From contig CAWDWP010000020.1 in NCBI GenBank assembly GCA_963806045.1, positions 62,001 to 126,000 on the forward strand: DNA of 64,000 nucleotides. Direction: 5' to 3'. This document shows positions 47,024 to 55,046 of the stretch, in pieces; position 1 is the first letter of the stretch; every line of letters begins with the position of its first letter. The translations under genes were made by a program, and so were the position numbers. Below the pieces are notes generated by a model that had not been told where the DNA came from, did no database searches, and saw only the letters and a list, made by a program, of their open reading frames with translations. The DNA is from DATCHW01 sp963806045. Its GTDB lineage: Bacteria > Bacteroidota > Ignavibacteria > Tepidaquicellales > Tepidaquicellaceae.

Positions 47024-47697
47024 TTACTTGCTTACCATCGTTACCTTGGTCATTTTTACATCTTCAACAGGTTTATCTCTCGCACCGGTTTTGACTTTTC
47101 CGATTTTCTTAACAACATCCATTCCTGATACTACTTCACCGAATATAGTGTATTTACCATCAAGGTGCGGCTGTGCTGCTAATGTTATAAAGAATTGTGA
47201 ATCCTGTGAATTTGGTCTTCCGGTGTTTGCCATTGCAACAATACCTTCTTTACTATGCTTTAAACCATTGTTGAATTCATCCGGAATCGGTACACCTGAG
47301 CCATTGGTGCCTGTTCCTGTTGGGTCTCCGCCCTGAATCATAAAACCATCAATTATTCTGTGGAAAATAATTCCATTGTAAAAACCTTTATTCACAAGTT
47401 CCTTTATTCTGGCTGTAGTTTTCGGAGCTTTATCAGTAAATAATTTTATTTTAATCGTTCCCATTGTTGTAACTATCTGCATAATATCACCTTCCGATTT
47501 TTCTTCTGTTTTTACTGTACCATCATCCTTTTTTACGGTATCTTTTTTCTGTTCTGTCTGGCTGTACCTGAGTTTTTACTGTGTCAATTTTCTTTTCATC
47601 TTTTTTAACATCGGTTTTTCTTCTTTTTTCCGCATCCGGCAATTAAAAAAGCCGATACTAAAAATAAAATGAAGAATAGTTTTGTTAATTTATTCAT
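47024..47697 (-). CDS. cyclophilin-type peptidyl-prolyl isomerase lipoprotein (two frameshifts)
   Basis: The cyclophilin domain (47482-47024) reads FHRIIDGFMIQGGDPTGTGTNGSG, IVAMANTGRPNSQDSQFFITLAA and LDGKYTIFGEVVSGMDVV. Upstream, the same strand encodes a clean lipoprotein start, MNKLTKLFFILFLVSAFLIAGC (ATG at 47697-47695), followed by a Lys/Asp/Thr-rich linker (KTDVKKDEKKIDTVKT, then KDTVKKDDGTVKTEEKSEG). Two one-base shifts in the A-rich linker are needed to join them. Joined length is about 224 residues. It is a close paralogue of the cyclophilin at 45100-45672. Confidence 0.88.
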
Positions 47698-47866
47698 TTA
47701 TTATCTCCTGATTTTTAATTAGTTTGATTTATTATTTAATTTTAATTTCTCTTAACGGTTCTTATTAGTTTTCTTTCCACGGTTGAAACGGGTTAACATT
47801 ATTTTAATTTCCTTCCCCTGGTTAAAACCGTGGGTACCCGGAAAATAATTAAAATTGTTTATAACT

Positions 47867-48894
47867 TTATCTAAATTGCTTTAAGAATCTAATATCATTT
47901 TCATAGAACATACGGATATCGGGAATACCATGTCTAATCATAAGTGTTCTCTCAATACCCATTCCGAATGCATATCCTGTGTACACTTCCGGGTCATAAC
48001 CTACGTGTTCAAACACGCTCGGGTCAACCATACCGCATCCTAAAATTTCCAGCCACCCTGTGTGCTTACATATTTTACAACCTTTGCCTTTACAGAGAAA
48101 ACACTCAACATCCATTTCCGCAGATGGTTCCGTAAAGGGAAAAAAACTTGGTCTCAATCTTGTTTTTAAATCTTTTCCAAAAAATGATTTTCCAAAGTAA
48201 TCGAGCGTGCCTTTCAATTCCCTGAATGTAACATTTTTATCAACATAAAGTCCTTCGACCTGATGAAACATTCCAAGACTTCTGGAACTTATGGCTTCAT
48301 TGCGGTAGCATTTACCCGGAACAAGAACTCTGATAGGAGGTTTGCTGTTTTCCATAATTCTTATCTGCCCGGGTGAAGTATGAGTTCTGAGAAGATACCG
48401 CTTGTCTTTTCCCTTGCTGTCCAGGTAAAAAGTATCCTGCATATCCCTTGACGGATGCCACTCGGGTGTATTCAATGCATCGAAGTTATGATATTCGTCT
48501 TCGATTTCAAATCCTTCATAAACAGAAAAACCAATCTTTCGAAAAATATCGATTATATCATCGAGAGCCTGATTAATAAGATGTTTTGTACCGACATTAA
48601 ATTTTTTACCCGGAAGAGTGATATCATCAAGGATGGAATCTTTTTTTCGACAGTATCGAATAAAGATTTCTTTTCATCGAATGCATTTTGAAGCGAGTTT
48701 TTTAATCCATTAAGTGCCTTCCCTACCGGTCCTTTTTGTGATTTATCGACGCCTTTCATTTCTTCGAAAAGTTCATTCAGCAAACCATTTCTGGAAAGGT
48801 ATTTCAACCTGAAATTTTCGAGTGATACGGGGGAATCAATTTTTTCTGCTTGAAGTGCTGCTTCAGATTTTATGTTTTCAATTTTATCAAGCAT
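47867..48894 (-). CDS. pheS: phenylalanine-tRNA ligase alpha subunit (frameshifted)
   Basis: Charges tRNA-Phe together with PheT. The N-terminal frame (48894 to about 48645) carries the tRNA-binding coiled coil (SLENFRLKYLSRNGLLNELFEEMKG). The second frame covers the catalytic core: NTPEWHPSRDMQDTFYLD, LLRTHTSPGQIRIM, VPGKCYRNEAISSRSLGMFHQVEGL, RPSFFPFTEPSAEMDVEC and the final GIPDIRMFYENDIRFLKQF. One shift near 48645 (VEKK / DSILDDI) joins them to about 340 residues, the family norm. Last gene of thrS-infC-rpmI-rplT-pheS. pheT is not next. Confidence 0.96.
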
Positions 48895-48931
48895 AAGTTC
48901 TTTTTGGGTCTTTTAAATTTTCTATAACAAA

Positions 48932-48952
48932 GGCGGATGAATTTTATCCGCC
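48932..48952 (-). terminator. hairpin between rplT and pheS
   Basis: The arms ggcggat (48932-48938) and atccgcc (48946-48952) form a 7-bp GC-rich stem with a 7-nt loop, 26 bp after the rplT stop. On the minus strand it is followed by tttgtt rather than a full T-run, so it may be a partial terminator or attenuator that lowers pheS relative to the ribosomal genes. Confidence 0.45.
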
Positions 48953-48978
48953 CTCATTATTTTGAAAAATGAAAAAGT

Positions 48979-49326
48979 TTAACTTTTTGCGACTTTAACG
49001 ATTTCCTTAAATGCATCTAAATTGCTGTATGCTAATTCTGCAAGAGTTTTTCTGTTGATAACGATTTCTTTCTTATTCAGTAAGCCGATAAGTTCTGAAT
49101 AAGACGTTTCGCATAACCTTGCTGCTGCATTGATTCTGACAATCCAGAGACTTCTGAATTCTCTTTTTTTGGTTCTTCTGTGTCTGTATGAGTGCTGAAG
49201 AGCTTTTTCGACAGAGTTTTTTGCAATCGTGTAAACCTTACTCCTGGCTCCCCAGTATCCTTTGGCTTCTTTTAATACACGTTTTCTTTTTCTGTGCGAC
49301 GCTACTTTGCTTTTGGATCTTGGCAT
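48979..49326 (-). CDS. rplT: 50S ribosomal protein L20
   Basis: The 115-residue basic protein matches L20 across its length: PRSKSKVASHRKRKRVLKEAKGYWGARSK, the KNSVEKALQHSYRHRRTKKREFRSLWIVRINAA core and the C-terminal LIGLLNKKEIVINRKTLAELA. Binds 23S rRNA early in 50S assembly. AAAAGGAG lies just upstream of the ATG. It follows rpmI by 95 bp. Confidence 0.98.
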   Translation of the reverse strand: MPRSKSKVASHRKRKRVLKEAKGYWGARSKVYTIAKNSVEKALQHSYRHRRTKKREFRSLWIVRINAAARLCETSYSELIGLLNKKEIVINRKTLAELAYSNLDAFKEIVKVAKS

Positions 49327-49343
49327 TTCTTCTCCTTTTAATT

Positions 49344-49381
49344 GAGGTAACCCGCTCTACCAGGTGTTTAAATCGGACCTC
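49344..49381 (-). promoter_or_regulatory. structured rpmI-rplT intercistronic segment
   Basis: In the minus-strand transcript gaggt and acctc (49377-49381 with 49344-49348) enclose a segment reading cacctggtagagcgggtt, just before the rplT ribosome-binding site. L20 autoregulates its operon in several bacteria by binding a leader that mimics its rRNA site. Whether this segment does so is speculation. Confidence 0.25.
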
Positions 49382-49421
49382 TTCTTTTTAGGTTTTTAAA
49401 AATAAAAAATCTGTAAAAGAA

Positions 49422-49619
49422 CTATTGTGCTAATATCATTCTCTTTACTCTCTTGGAATCCCCGTCAGAGACTAAAGTAGCTGTTCTTAAATTTCTTTTT
49501 CGTTTAGTTGTCTTTTTTGTTAAAATGTGGCTTTTGTAAGCTTTCTCTCTTTTAATCTTTCCTGATGCAGTTACTTTAAAGCGCTTAGCAGCAGCCCTGT
49601 TAGATTTCATTTTTGGCAT
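49422..49619 (-). CDS. rpmI: 50S ribosomal protein L35
   Basis: The 65-residue, very basic protein has the L35 signature: PKMKSNRAAAKRFKVTASGKIKR, then KSHILTKKTTKRKRNLR and a C-terminal DSKRVKRMIL. It overlaps the end of infC by 20 bp, so the two are translationally coupled. Confidence 0.97.
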   Translation of the reverse strand: MPKMKSNRAAAKRFKVTASGKIKREKAYKSHILTKKTTKRKRNLRTATLVSDGDSKRVKRMILAQ

Positions 49620-50241
49620 TTTCGGCTATTTCCTTTTGTAATTTATTATAATTTTCTTCTTCTATTTTTCTTTCTTCCGGAGTTTGTTTTGCTAACTTTT
49701 CCTTGTACGCCTGTATCTTATGTTTATCGGGCAGTAAATACGCAATCAGCAATTTCCCTTCCATTCTTGGATTCGATTCAAGTTTACCTAATTCAAGTAC
49801 GTTTTCGAGAACCTGTGCCATTAGTTTCTGTCCGATTTCCGGATGTGTAATCATTCGTCCTTTATATGTAATACTCGCTTTTACTTTGTGACCCTCAATC
49901 AAGAACTGTCTCAAATGTCTTGACTTGAATTCTATGTCGTGTTTATCCGTGTTTGCATTAAACCTTATTTCTTTGACAACCATCGTCACCTGATTTTTCT
50001 TTACAAGTTTTTCCTTTTTCTGCCGCTCGTAATTATACTTCCCGTAATTAATGATTTTGCAAACGGGGGGATTTGAATTTGGTGCGATTTCTACTAAATC
50101 AAAACCTCTTGCGGAGGCAATTCTTAAAGCCTCGTGTGTCGGTAAAACTCCAAGCGAATTTCCATCTTCATCAATAACTCTCACCTGATATACTGTGATA
50201 TCCTGATTTACTTTTTCTCTGTACTTCTTGTTGTCTTTAAT
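49600..50241 (-). CDS. infC: translation initiation factor IF-3, probable AUU start
   Basis: Prevents premature subunit joining and checks the start codon. The N-domain runs VNQDITVYQVRVIDEDGNSLGVL, NPPVCKIINYGKYNYERQKKEK and the C-domain KEIRFNANTDKHDIEFKSRHLRQFL. The first GTG (50184) would cut off the conserved VNQDI-V segment. Reading upstream in frame reaches an ATT at 50239-50241 with no ATG, so an AUU start, as known for E. coli infC autoregulation, is the best candidate. Lies 28 bp after thrS and overlaps rpmI by 20 bp. Confidence 0.93.
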   Translation of the reverse strand: MKDNKKYREKVNQDITVYQVRVIDEDGNSLGVLPTHEALRIASARGFDLVEIAPNSNPPVCKIINYGKYNYERQKKEKLVKKNQVTMVVKEIRFNANTDKHDIEFKSRHLRQFLIEGHKVKASITYKGRMITHPEIGQKLMAQVLENVLELGKLESNPRMEGKLLIAYLLPDKHKIQAYKEKLAKQTPEERKIEEENYNKLQKEIAENAKNEI

Positions 50242-50269
50242 ATTTTTTCTATTAAATTAATAAAAACTA

Positions 50270-52196
50270 TTAAATTAGCTTTTGGCTAATCTTAAATTTA
50301 AGGTTTTCTATGAATTCTTTCAATCCAAATTTACCAATATCACCTTTTTTATGTTCCCTAACGGTGATATTTCCGGATTCCTTCTCTTTTTCGCCCAAAA
50401 CAATCATATAAGGGACCTTTTTATTTTCAGCTTCCCTGATTTTATAACCGATTTTTTCATTTCTTTCATCAAAAATTACGCGAATACCGCTATTTTTCAG
50501 CTCATTGAATATATTTTTTGCATATTCATTAACTGCATCTGTAATTGGCAATACTGCAACCTGAACCGGGGATATCCACAATGGGAAATTTCCGGCAAAA
50601 TGTTCAGTCAATATTCCAAGAAATCTTTCAAAACTTCCGAATAATGCCCTGTGAATCATTACCGGCATATGTTTTTTTCCATCACTGCCTTCGTAATTCA
50701 AATTAAATCTTTCCGGCATCTGGTAATCGAGCTGAACAGTTGCAAGCTGCCAGGTTCGGTTCAGTGCATCTTTTATATGAATATCAATTTTGGGACCATA
50801 AAATGCACCATCTTTTTCATTAACCTGATATTCTATATTATTTGCAGCCAGAGCAGCTCTCAGAGAATCTTCCGCTTTATTCCATACTTCAATCGCGCCG
50901 ATGGCTTTATCGGGTCTTGTAGATAAATAATAATTGGGCTTGAATCCGAAAGTTTTATAAATTTCAAGTCCGAGTTTCAATACACCTGTTATCTCTTCCT
51001 GAATTTGTTCATCGGTGCAGAAAATATGAGCATCGTCCATTGTGATTTGCCTTACCCTGAACATACCGCCTAAGGCTCCCCTGACTTCGTTCCGGTGAAG
51101 CCTCCCGATTTCGTTCAGGCGAATCGGCAGGTCTTTATAGCTTCTCAGTTTAGAAGAAAACACTACAGTTGACTCGGGACAATTCATAGGCTTCAGATAA
51201 AATGCTTCTTCACCGCTTATTACTTCATACATATTTTCGGTATAATTATCTTCGTGCCCTGATGTCTTGAAAAGTGTTTCTTTCTTCACCATTATCGGAG
51301 TGCTGATTTCATTATATCCTGCGGCATTATGCAGTTCGCGCCAGTATTTTTCAAGCTCGACAAATATCACCATTCCGTTTGGCAGCCAGAAGGGTGCGCC
51401 GGGACTGACTTCGTGAAAGAAAAACAGCTCAAGGTCTCTTCCTAATTTTCTGTGGTCTCTTTTCTTTGCTTCTTCGAGGTCTTTTAAATACTTATCAAGG
51501 TCTTTTTTATTCGGGAAATGATATTCCGTAAATTCTCTGAAGCATTTTATTTTTTTCATCACCTCTCCAGTAAGAGCCTGATGTAGAAAGCAATTTAACG
51601 GATACCAATTTTCCTGTCGAAGGTAAATGAGGTCCGCGGCATAAATCAGAGAATTCCCCCTGATGATAGATAGAGACAACGCTTTCATCTTTTGCAATTG
51701 TTTCAAGTATCTCAACCTTATACTCATCTTTCCTTACGGTCTTAAAATATTCAATCGCTTTTTCCCTGGGCATTTCTTCACGTACGGGTACAATATTTCT
51801 TTTGGCAATCTCAAGCATTCTGTCTTCAATCTTTTTCAAATCTTCTTCAGTGAATTTTGTATCCGAATCTATGTCGTAATAAAAACCATGGTCAATAGCA
51901 GGTCCAACTCCGAATTTGGCTCCGGGATATAACTCTTCTATTGCCTGAGCCATAATGTGGGATGTAGTATGCCAGTAAGTTTCTCTTCCTGCATCCGATT
52001 CAAACTTGTACAGGACTATTGCTGAGTCTTCATTTATAGGTGCATCAAGGTCTTTTTTGACACCATTGATTACCGCAAGAAGTACCTCTTCTGCCAGTCT
52101 CTTGCTGATGCTTTTTGCTACTTCGTACGCTGAAATTCCTTTATCGAATTCCTTTGAACTTCCGTCCGGGAAAGTAATTCTAATTTTATCTGCCAA
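50270..52196 (-). CDS. thrS: threonine-tRNA ligase (frameshifted)
   Basis: Charges tRNA-Thr and edits Ser-tRNA-Thr. The N-terminal frame (52196 to about 51510) has the TGS domain (ITFPDGSSKEFDKG) and the editing domain (HTTSHIMAQAI, DHGFYYDID, DLCRGPHLPSTG). It runs to ISFPE and then, one base on, SFPNKKDLDKYLKDLEEAKKRDHRKLG continues in the second frame through the class II core (GAPFWLPNGM, MNCPESTVVF, RNEVRGALGGMFRVRQITMDDAHIF) and the anticodon domain. The break is an extra C in a CCC run near 51512. First gene of the translation operon. Length about 640 is normal. Confidence 0.97.
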
Positions 52197-52208
52197 TGAT
52201 TGTATTTT

Positions 52209-53363
52209 CTATTTTAAGTTATAATAATTTCTAACCAAATCAAGTTCCCTCTGCAGTTTTATTCTGTTCATATCATTTCCTATATAATCTTCATAAAGGT
52301 ACCTGTTATTTTTTGTCTTATCTCCTGTAATATTCGCCCTGAAATAATCCAGCACCAGTTCTCCTTCAAGCGGGATTCTGCCTTCGGAAATTTTATCCGT
52401 ATCAGCTTTTATCGGCTGAGCAAGAATCAGTAAGTCCAGAATATAACCAAGTTGTTTTTTTGCTTCGGGACTGACATAGACATCATTTTTATCTTTGAAT
52501 CCGACGACTTTAAAGTCGTTAAGGTCTTCCATAATACCCGGCAGGTCATCTGCATAAATGCCATTACCGGCTAATTTTAAAAACTTGTCAAGCAGTTTCC
52601 TGTAATAATCCTGCGCATAAACAAGAAGCTCATTATTAATCAGTTTAAAATTCACAATCGCCATTGAATTCGCTTTTTTATCTTCGAATACTTTATCACC
52701 CGGAACAAAATTATCTCCGGATTTAATATTAGTGACGGTTGTAGTAAAAGGAATAATAAGATTCATTCCGCCGCACTCAACTCTCTGTCTGGTACCCATT
52801 CCGGCAAGGAAAACCTGGACTTCTGCCCAGTTTTCATCTGTGGGTTTATACACTTCAGCCTTGCTGCCATAGAAATTATAAAATCCTGTAAACGCACTTA
52901 TCATGGAAGAATTAACGGTGAGATTTCCTCCCTCGTTAATCTTTTTTAATTTCAAATAATCTGCTTCGGTAAAACCTGCATACATTCTTATATTCAGTTC
53001 CAGAAAATTAGAGCCATTCATATCCTTAATCGGAGGAATTAGAATTCCCCTTAAATCAAGAATAGAGATATCCTGAAGATAACCATCCTGAAACTCTTTG
53101 CTTGCATCGAATCCAATTCTGTCTGCTGTGATAATTTTTATAAACGCATCTTTCTGAGAACCTATTGTTCCGGAAATAAAAATCGCGAACGGTGAATTTG
53201 TATTAAGTGGGTCATCATCTACAGGATAGTAGAAAGTCATTTTCTTGATTATTGCAACATAGGGGTCATACTGATTGATAAAATTATCAGATTGTGAGTG
53301 ACCGATATTGCATAAAATTATGAGGAAAACACTCAAAAGTATTATATTTGTAAATTTTTTCAT
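52209..53363 (-). CDS. secreted protein of unknown function
   Basis: The 384-residue protein has a signal peptide (about 1-22, ending GHSQ). The mature part is mixed alpha/beta with DPYVAIIKKMTFYYPVDDDP, AIFISGTIGSQKDAFIKIITAD and a helical C-terminal half (YYRKLLDKFLKLAGNGIYADDLPGIMEDLN). No motif, metal site or known domain is recognised. It starts just before the tRNA-Val gene and ends 12 bp before the thrS start on the same strand, so thrS may have a promoter inside it. Confidence 0.7.
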   Translation of the reverse strand: MKKFTNIILLSVFLIILCNIGHSQSDNFINQYDPYVAIIKKMTFYYPVDDDPLNTNSPFAIFISGTIGSQKDAFIKIITADRIGFDASKEFQDGYLQDISILDLRGILIPPIKDMNGSNFLELNIRMYAGFTEADYLKLKKINEGGNLTVNSSMISAFTGFYNFYGSKAEVYKPTDENWAEVQVFLAGMGTRQRVECGGMNLIIPFTTTVTNIKSGDNFVPGDKVFEDKKANSMAIVNFKLINNELLVYAQDYYRKLLDKFLKLAGNGIYADDLPGIMEDLNDFKVVGFKDKNDVYVSPEAKKQLGYILDLLILAQPIKADTDKISEGRIPLEGELVLDYFRANITGDKTKNNRYLYEDYIGNDMNRIKLQRELDLVRNYYNLK

Positions 53364-53415
53364 TATATTTTCCTTTCTGAGAGGCAGAGGATAAAATTTC
53401 GAAAAAAATGTATTG

Positions 53416-53490
53416 TGGGCGGTAATGGACTCGAACCAATGACCTCCACGATGTCAACGTGGCGCTCTAACCAAGCTGAGCTAACCGCCC
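53416..53490 (-). tRNA. tRNA-Val (anticodon GAC)
   Basis: The minus-strand sequence folds as a complete 75-nt cloverleaf: acceptor gggcggt/accgccc with discriminator A, D-arm GCTC..GAGC, anticodon arm CCACG-TTGACAT-CGTGG giving GAC, and T-arm GGTTCGAGTCC. CCA is not encoded. It is alone. Confidence 0.96.
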
Positions 53491-53629
53491 TAAAATAAGT
53501 ATGTAATTTATGTAAATCAAAGATTCTTTTCAATCTAATTAACATTCATAAATTAAATAAATACGCATTTTTCAACAATTAGTAATTAAATAACGTAAAA
53601 CGTCAGACGAGAAAAAAGAACCAAAATAT

Positions 53630-53925
53630 CATTATTCATTGATCATTATTCATTAATCATTGTAACTTGCCGTCTCCTGTTTGACGTTTCACGTTTGACC
53701 TTTGACGTTTTAATCATCATTCATTAATCATTATTAAGGTGCTCTTTATTCTTCATTATTCATTGATCATTATTCATTAATCATTGTATCTTGCCGTCTC
53801 CTGTTTGACGTTTCACGTTTGACCTTTGACGTTTTAATCATCATTCATTAATCATTATTAAGGTGCTCTTTATTCTTCATTATTCATTAATCATTATTCA
53901 TTAATCATTGTATCTTGCCGTTTCC
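53630..53925. repeat. 124-bp tandem repeat, about 2.4 copies
   Basis: The unit begins cattgatcattattcattaatcattgta (53637), repeats at 53761 and again at 53885, so the period is 124 bp. Copies 1 and 2 differ at only one position that I can see (taactt versus tatctt). Each unit contains attcattaatcatt and gacgtttcacgtttgacctttgacg sub-repeats. It fills the 479-bp gap between tRNA-Val and the DoxX gene. No gene is seen. Confidence 0.9.
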
Positions 53926-53969
53926 ACGTCATTCTGTGTACTTTCATCAATAATAAATGAATTATTAAT

Positions 53970-54425
53970 ATGCTTGTAAATTTTTTTAACAGAAATCGTG
54001 ATATCGGAATTCTGTTCATCAGGTTAGGAATTGGATTGGCGTTTGTATTTGTTTATGGCGAAGCTAAAATGTTCGCAGGACCTGACTTATGGACAAAACT
54101 TGGCGGAGCGATGTCTAATCTTGGAATTACATTCGCACCTGCTTTTTGGGGATTTCTTTCTGCCTCAGCCGAATTTATAGGAGGAATACTTTTCACTATA
54201 GGGCTATTTACACGTCCTGTTGCATTTGTTATGGCATTCAATATGATTGTTGCGATGACAATGCACTTTTCAATGCATGACCAATGGAGCAAAGTAATTA
54301 TCCCTATACAATTATTTTCTGTATTTATTGCAATAATATTTCTTGGTGCAGGAAAATATAGTCTGGACAATTTGATTTCCACAATAAAGCAAAAACGGAA
54401 TTTAAAAGAACCGGTCTCAGAATAA
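53970..54425 (+). CDS. DoxX-family membrane protein
   Basis: The 151-residue protein has four TM segments. The N-terminal ILFIRLGIGLAFVFVYGEAKMFAG and the loop ASAEFIGGILFTIGLFTRPVA fit the DoxX/DoxD-like family, and MAFNMIVAMTMHF is the usual third helix. DoxX proteins act in quinone-linked redox chemistry or thiol stress, but most are unproven. Monocistronic. Confidence 0.85.
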   Translation: MLVNFFNRNRDIGILFIRLGIGLAFVFVYGEAKMFAGPDLWTKLGGAMSNLGITFAPAFWGFLSASAEFIGGILFTIGLFTRPVAFVMAFNMIVAMTMHFSMHDQWSKVIIPIQLFSVFIAIIFLGAGKYSLDNLISTIKQKRNLKEPVSE

Positions 54426-54535
54426 AAGGATTCATTGTGGTATTATTCTTTTCTTTGCGCTCTTCGCGCCTCCTTAGCCTTTTTTGCGGTTATTTTCTCT
54501 TCTGTTATTTAATCATCTTAATCATTTAAATCATT

Positions 54536-54949
54536 CTAATCTGTGATAATTTTTTTCCGGTATAATCTTGAAACAAGAACGCCATAAATAGTAAATTCCA
54601 ATACACCGAACAAAAACCATTTAATGACAAGTGATTCAGGAAGAGGGTAAAGTATATATTGATTAACGTCAACGAGCAGTCCGGCTGTGATACCGAATAC
54701 GAAACCGTAAAGAGCACCTTCCAGAACTGTACCTTTAGTTGAAATCCTCGTATACCCATATACGAAAATCATTATAATTATTAATGCCATAAACAGTGAC
54801 AGCCATAATTTATCTTTCATATCTGTACGAAACAGATTTTTTACAGCTTCGCTTTCAACAGCAAGTATTATGCTATGTAAAACATAGTTCCACAATATCG
54901 CAACAATAAAAATGACTATAGAGGCTAACACAAATTTTCTAATATTCAT
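54536..54949 (-). CDS. four-TM membrane protein of unknown function
   Basis: The 137-residue protein has hydrophobic segments at about 8-28, 46-68, 80-100 and 112-130. No family motif is recognised. The DNA between it and DoxX (54445-54535) is made of the CGCAAAG and TGATTAGA repeat classes. Confidence 0.6.
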   Translation of the reverse strand: MNIRKFVLASIVIFIVAILWNYVLHSIILAVESEAVKNLFRTDMKDKLWLSLFMALIIIMIFVYGYTRISTKGTVLEGALYGFVFGITAGLLVDVNQYILYPLPESLVIKWFLFGVLEFTIYGVLVSRLYRKKIITD

Positions 54950-55046
54950 AAAATTATTTAATAAAAAATAAAGAGATCAAATTATATTTAATAAGAACTG
55001 TTTTTTTTGTCCCGATAAATTGGGATTTCCGCTTAGTTCCGATTTC

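Noticed and set aside
47777..47833. Inverted repeat ccacggtt/aaccgtgg as a regulatory site
   Set aside because: The arms are only 8 bp, 41 bp apart, in a repeat-like gap. There is too little to assign a role.
53630..53925. CRISPR-like array
   Set aside because: The units are 124 bp and contiguous with no unique spacers, and no cas genes are near. It is a tandem duplication.
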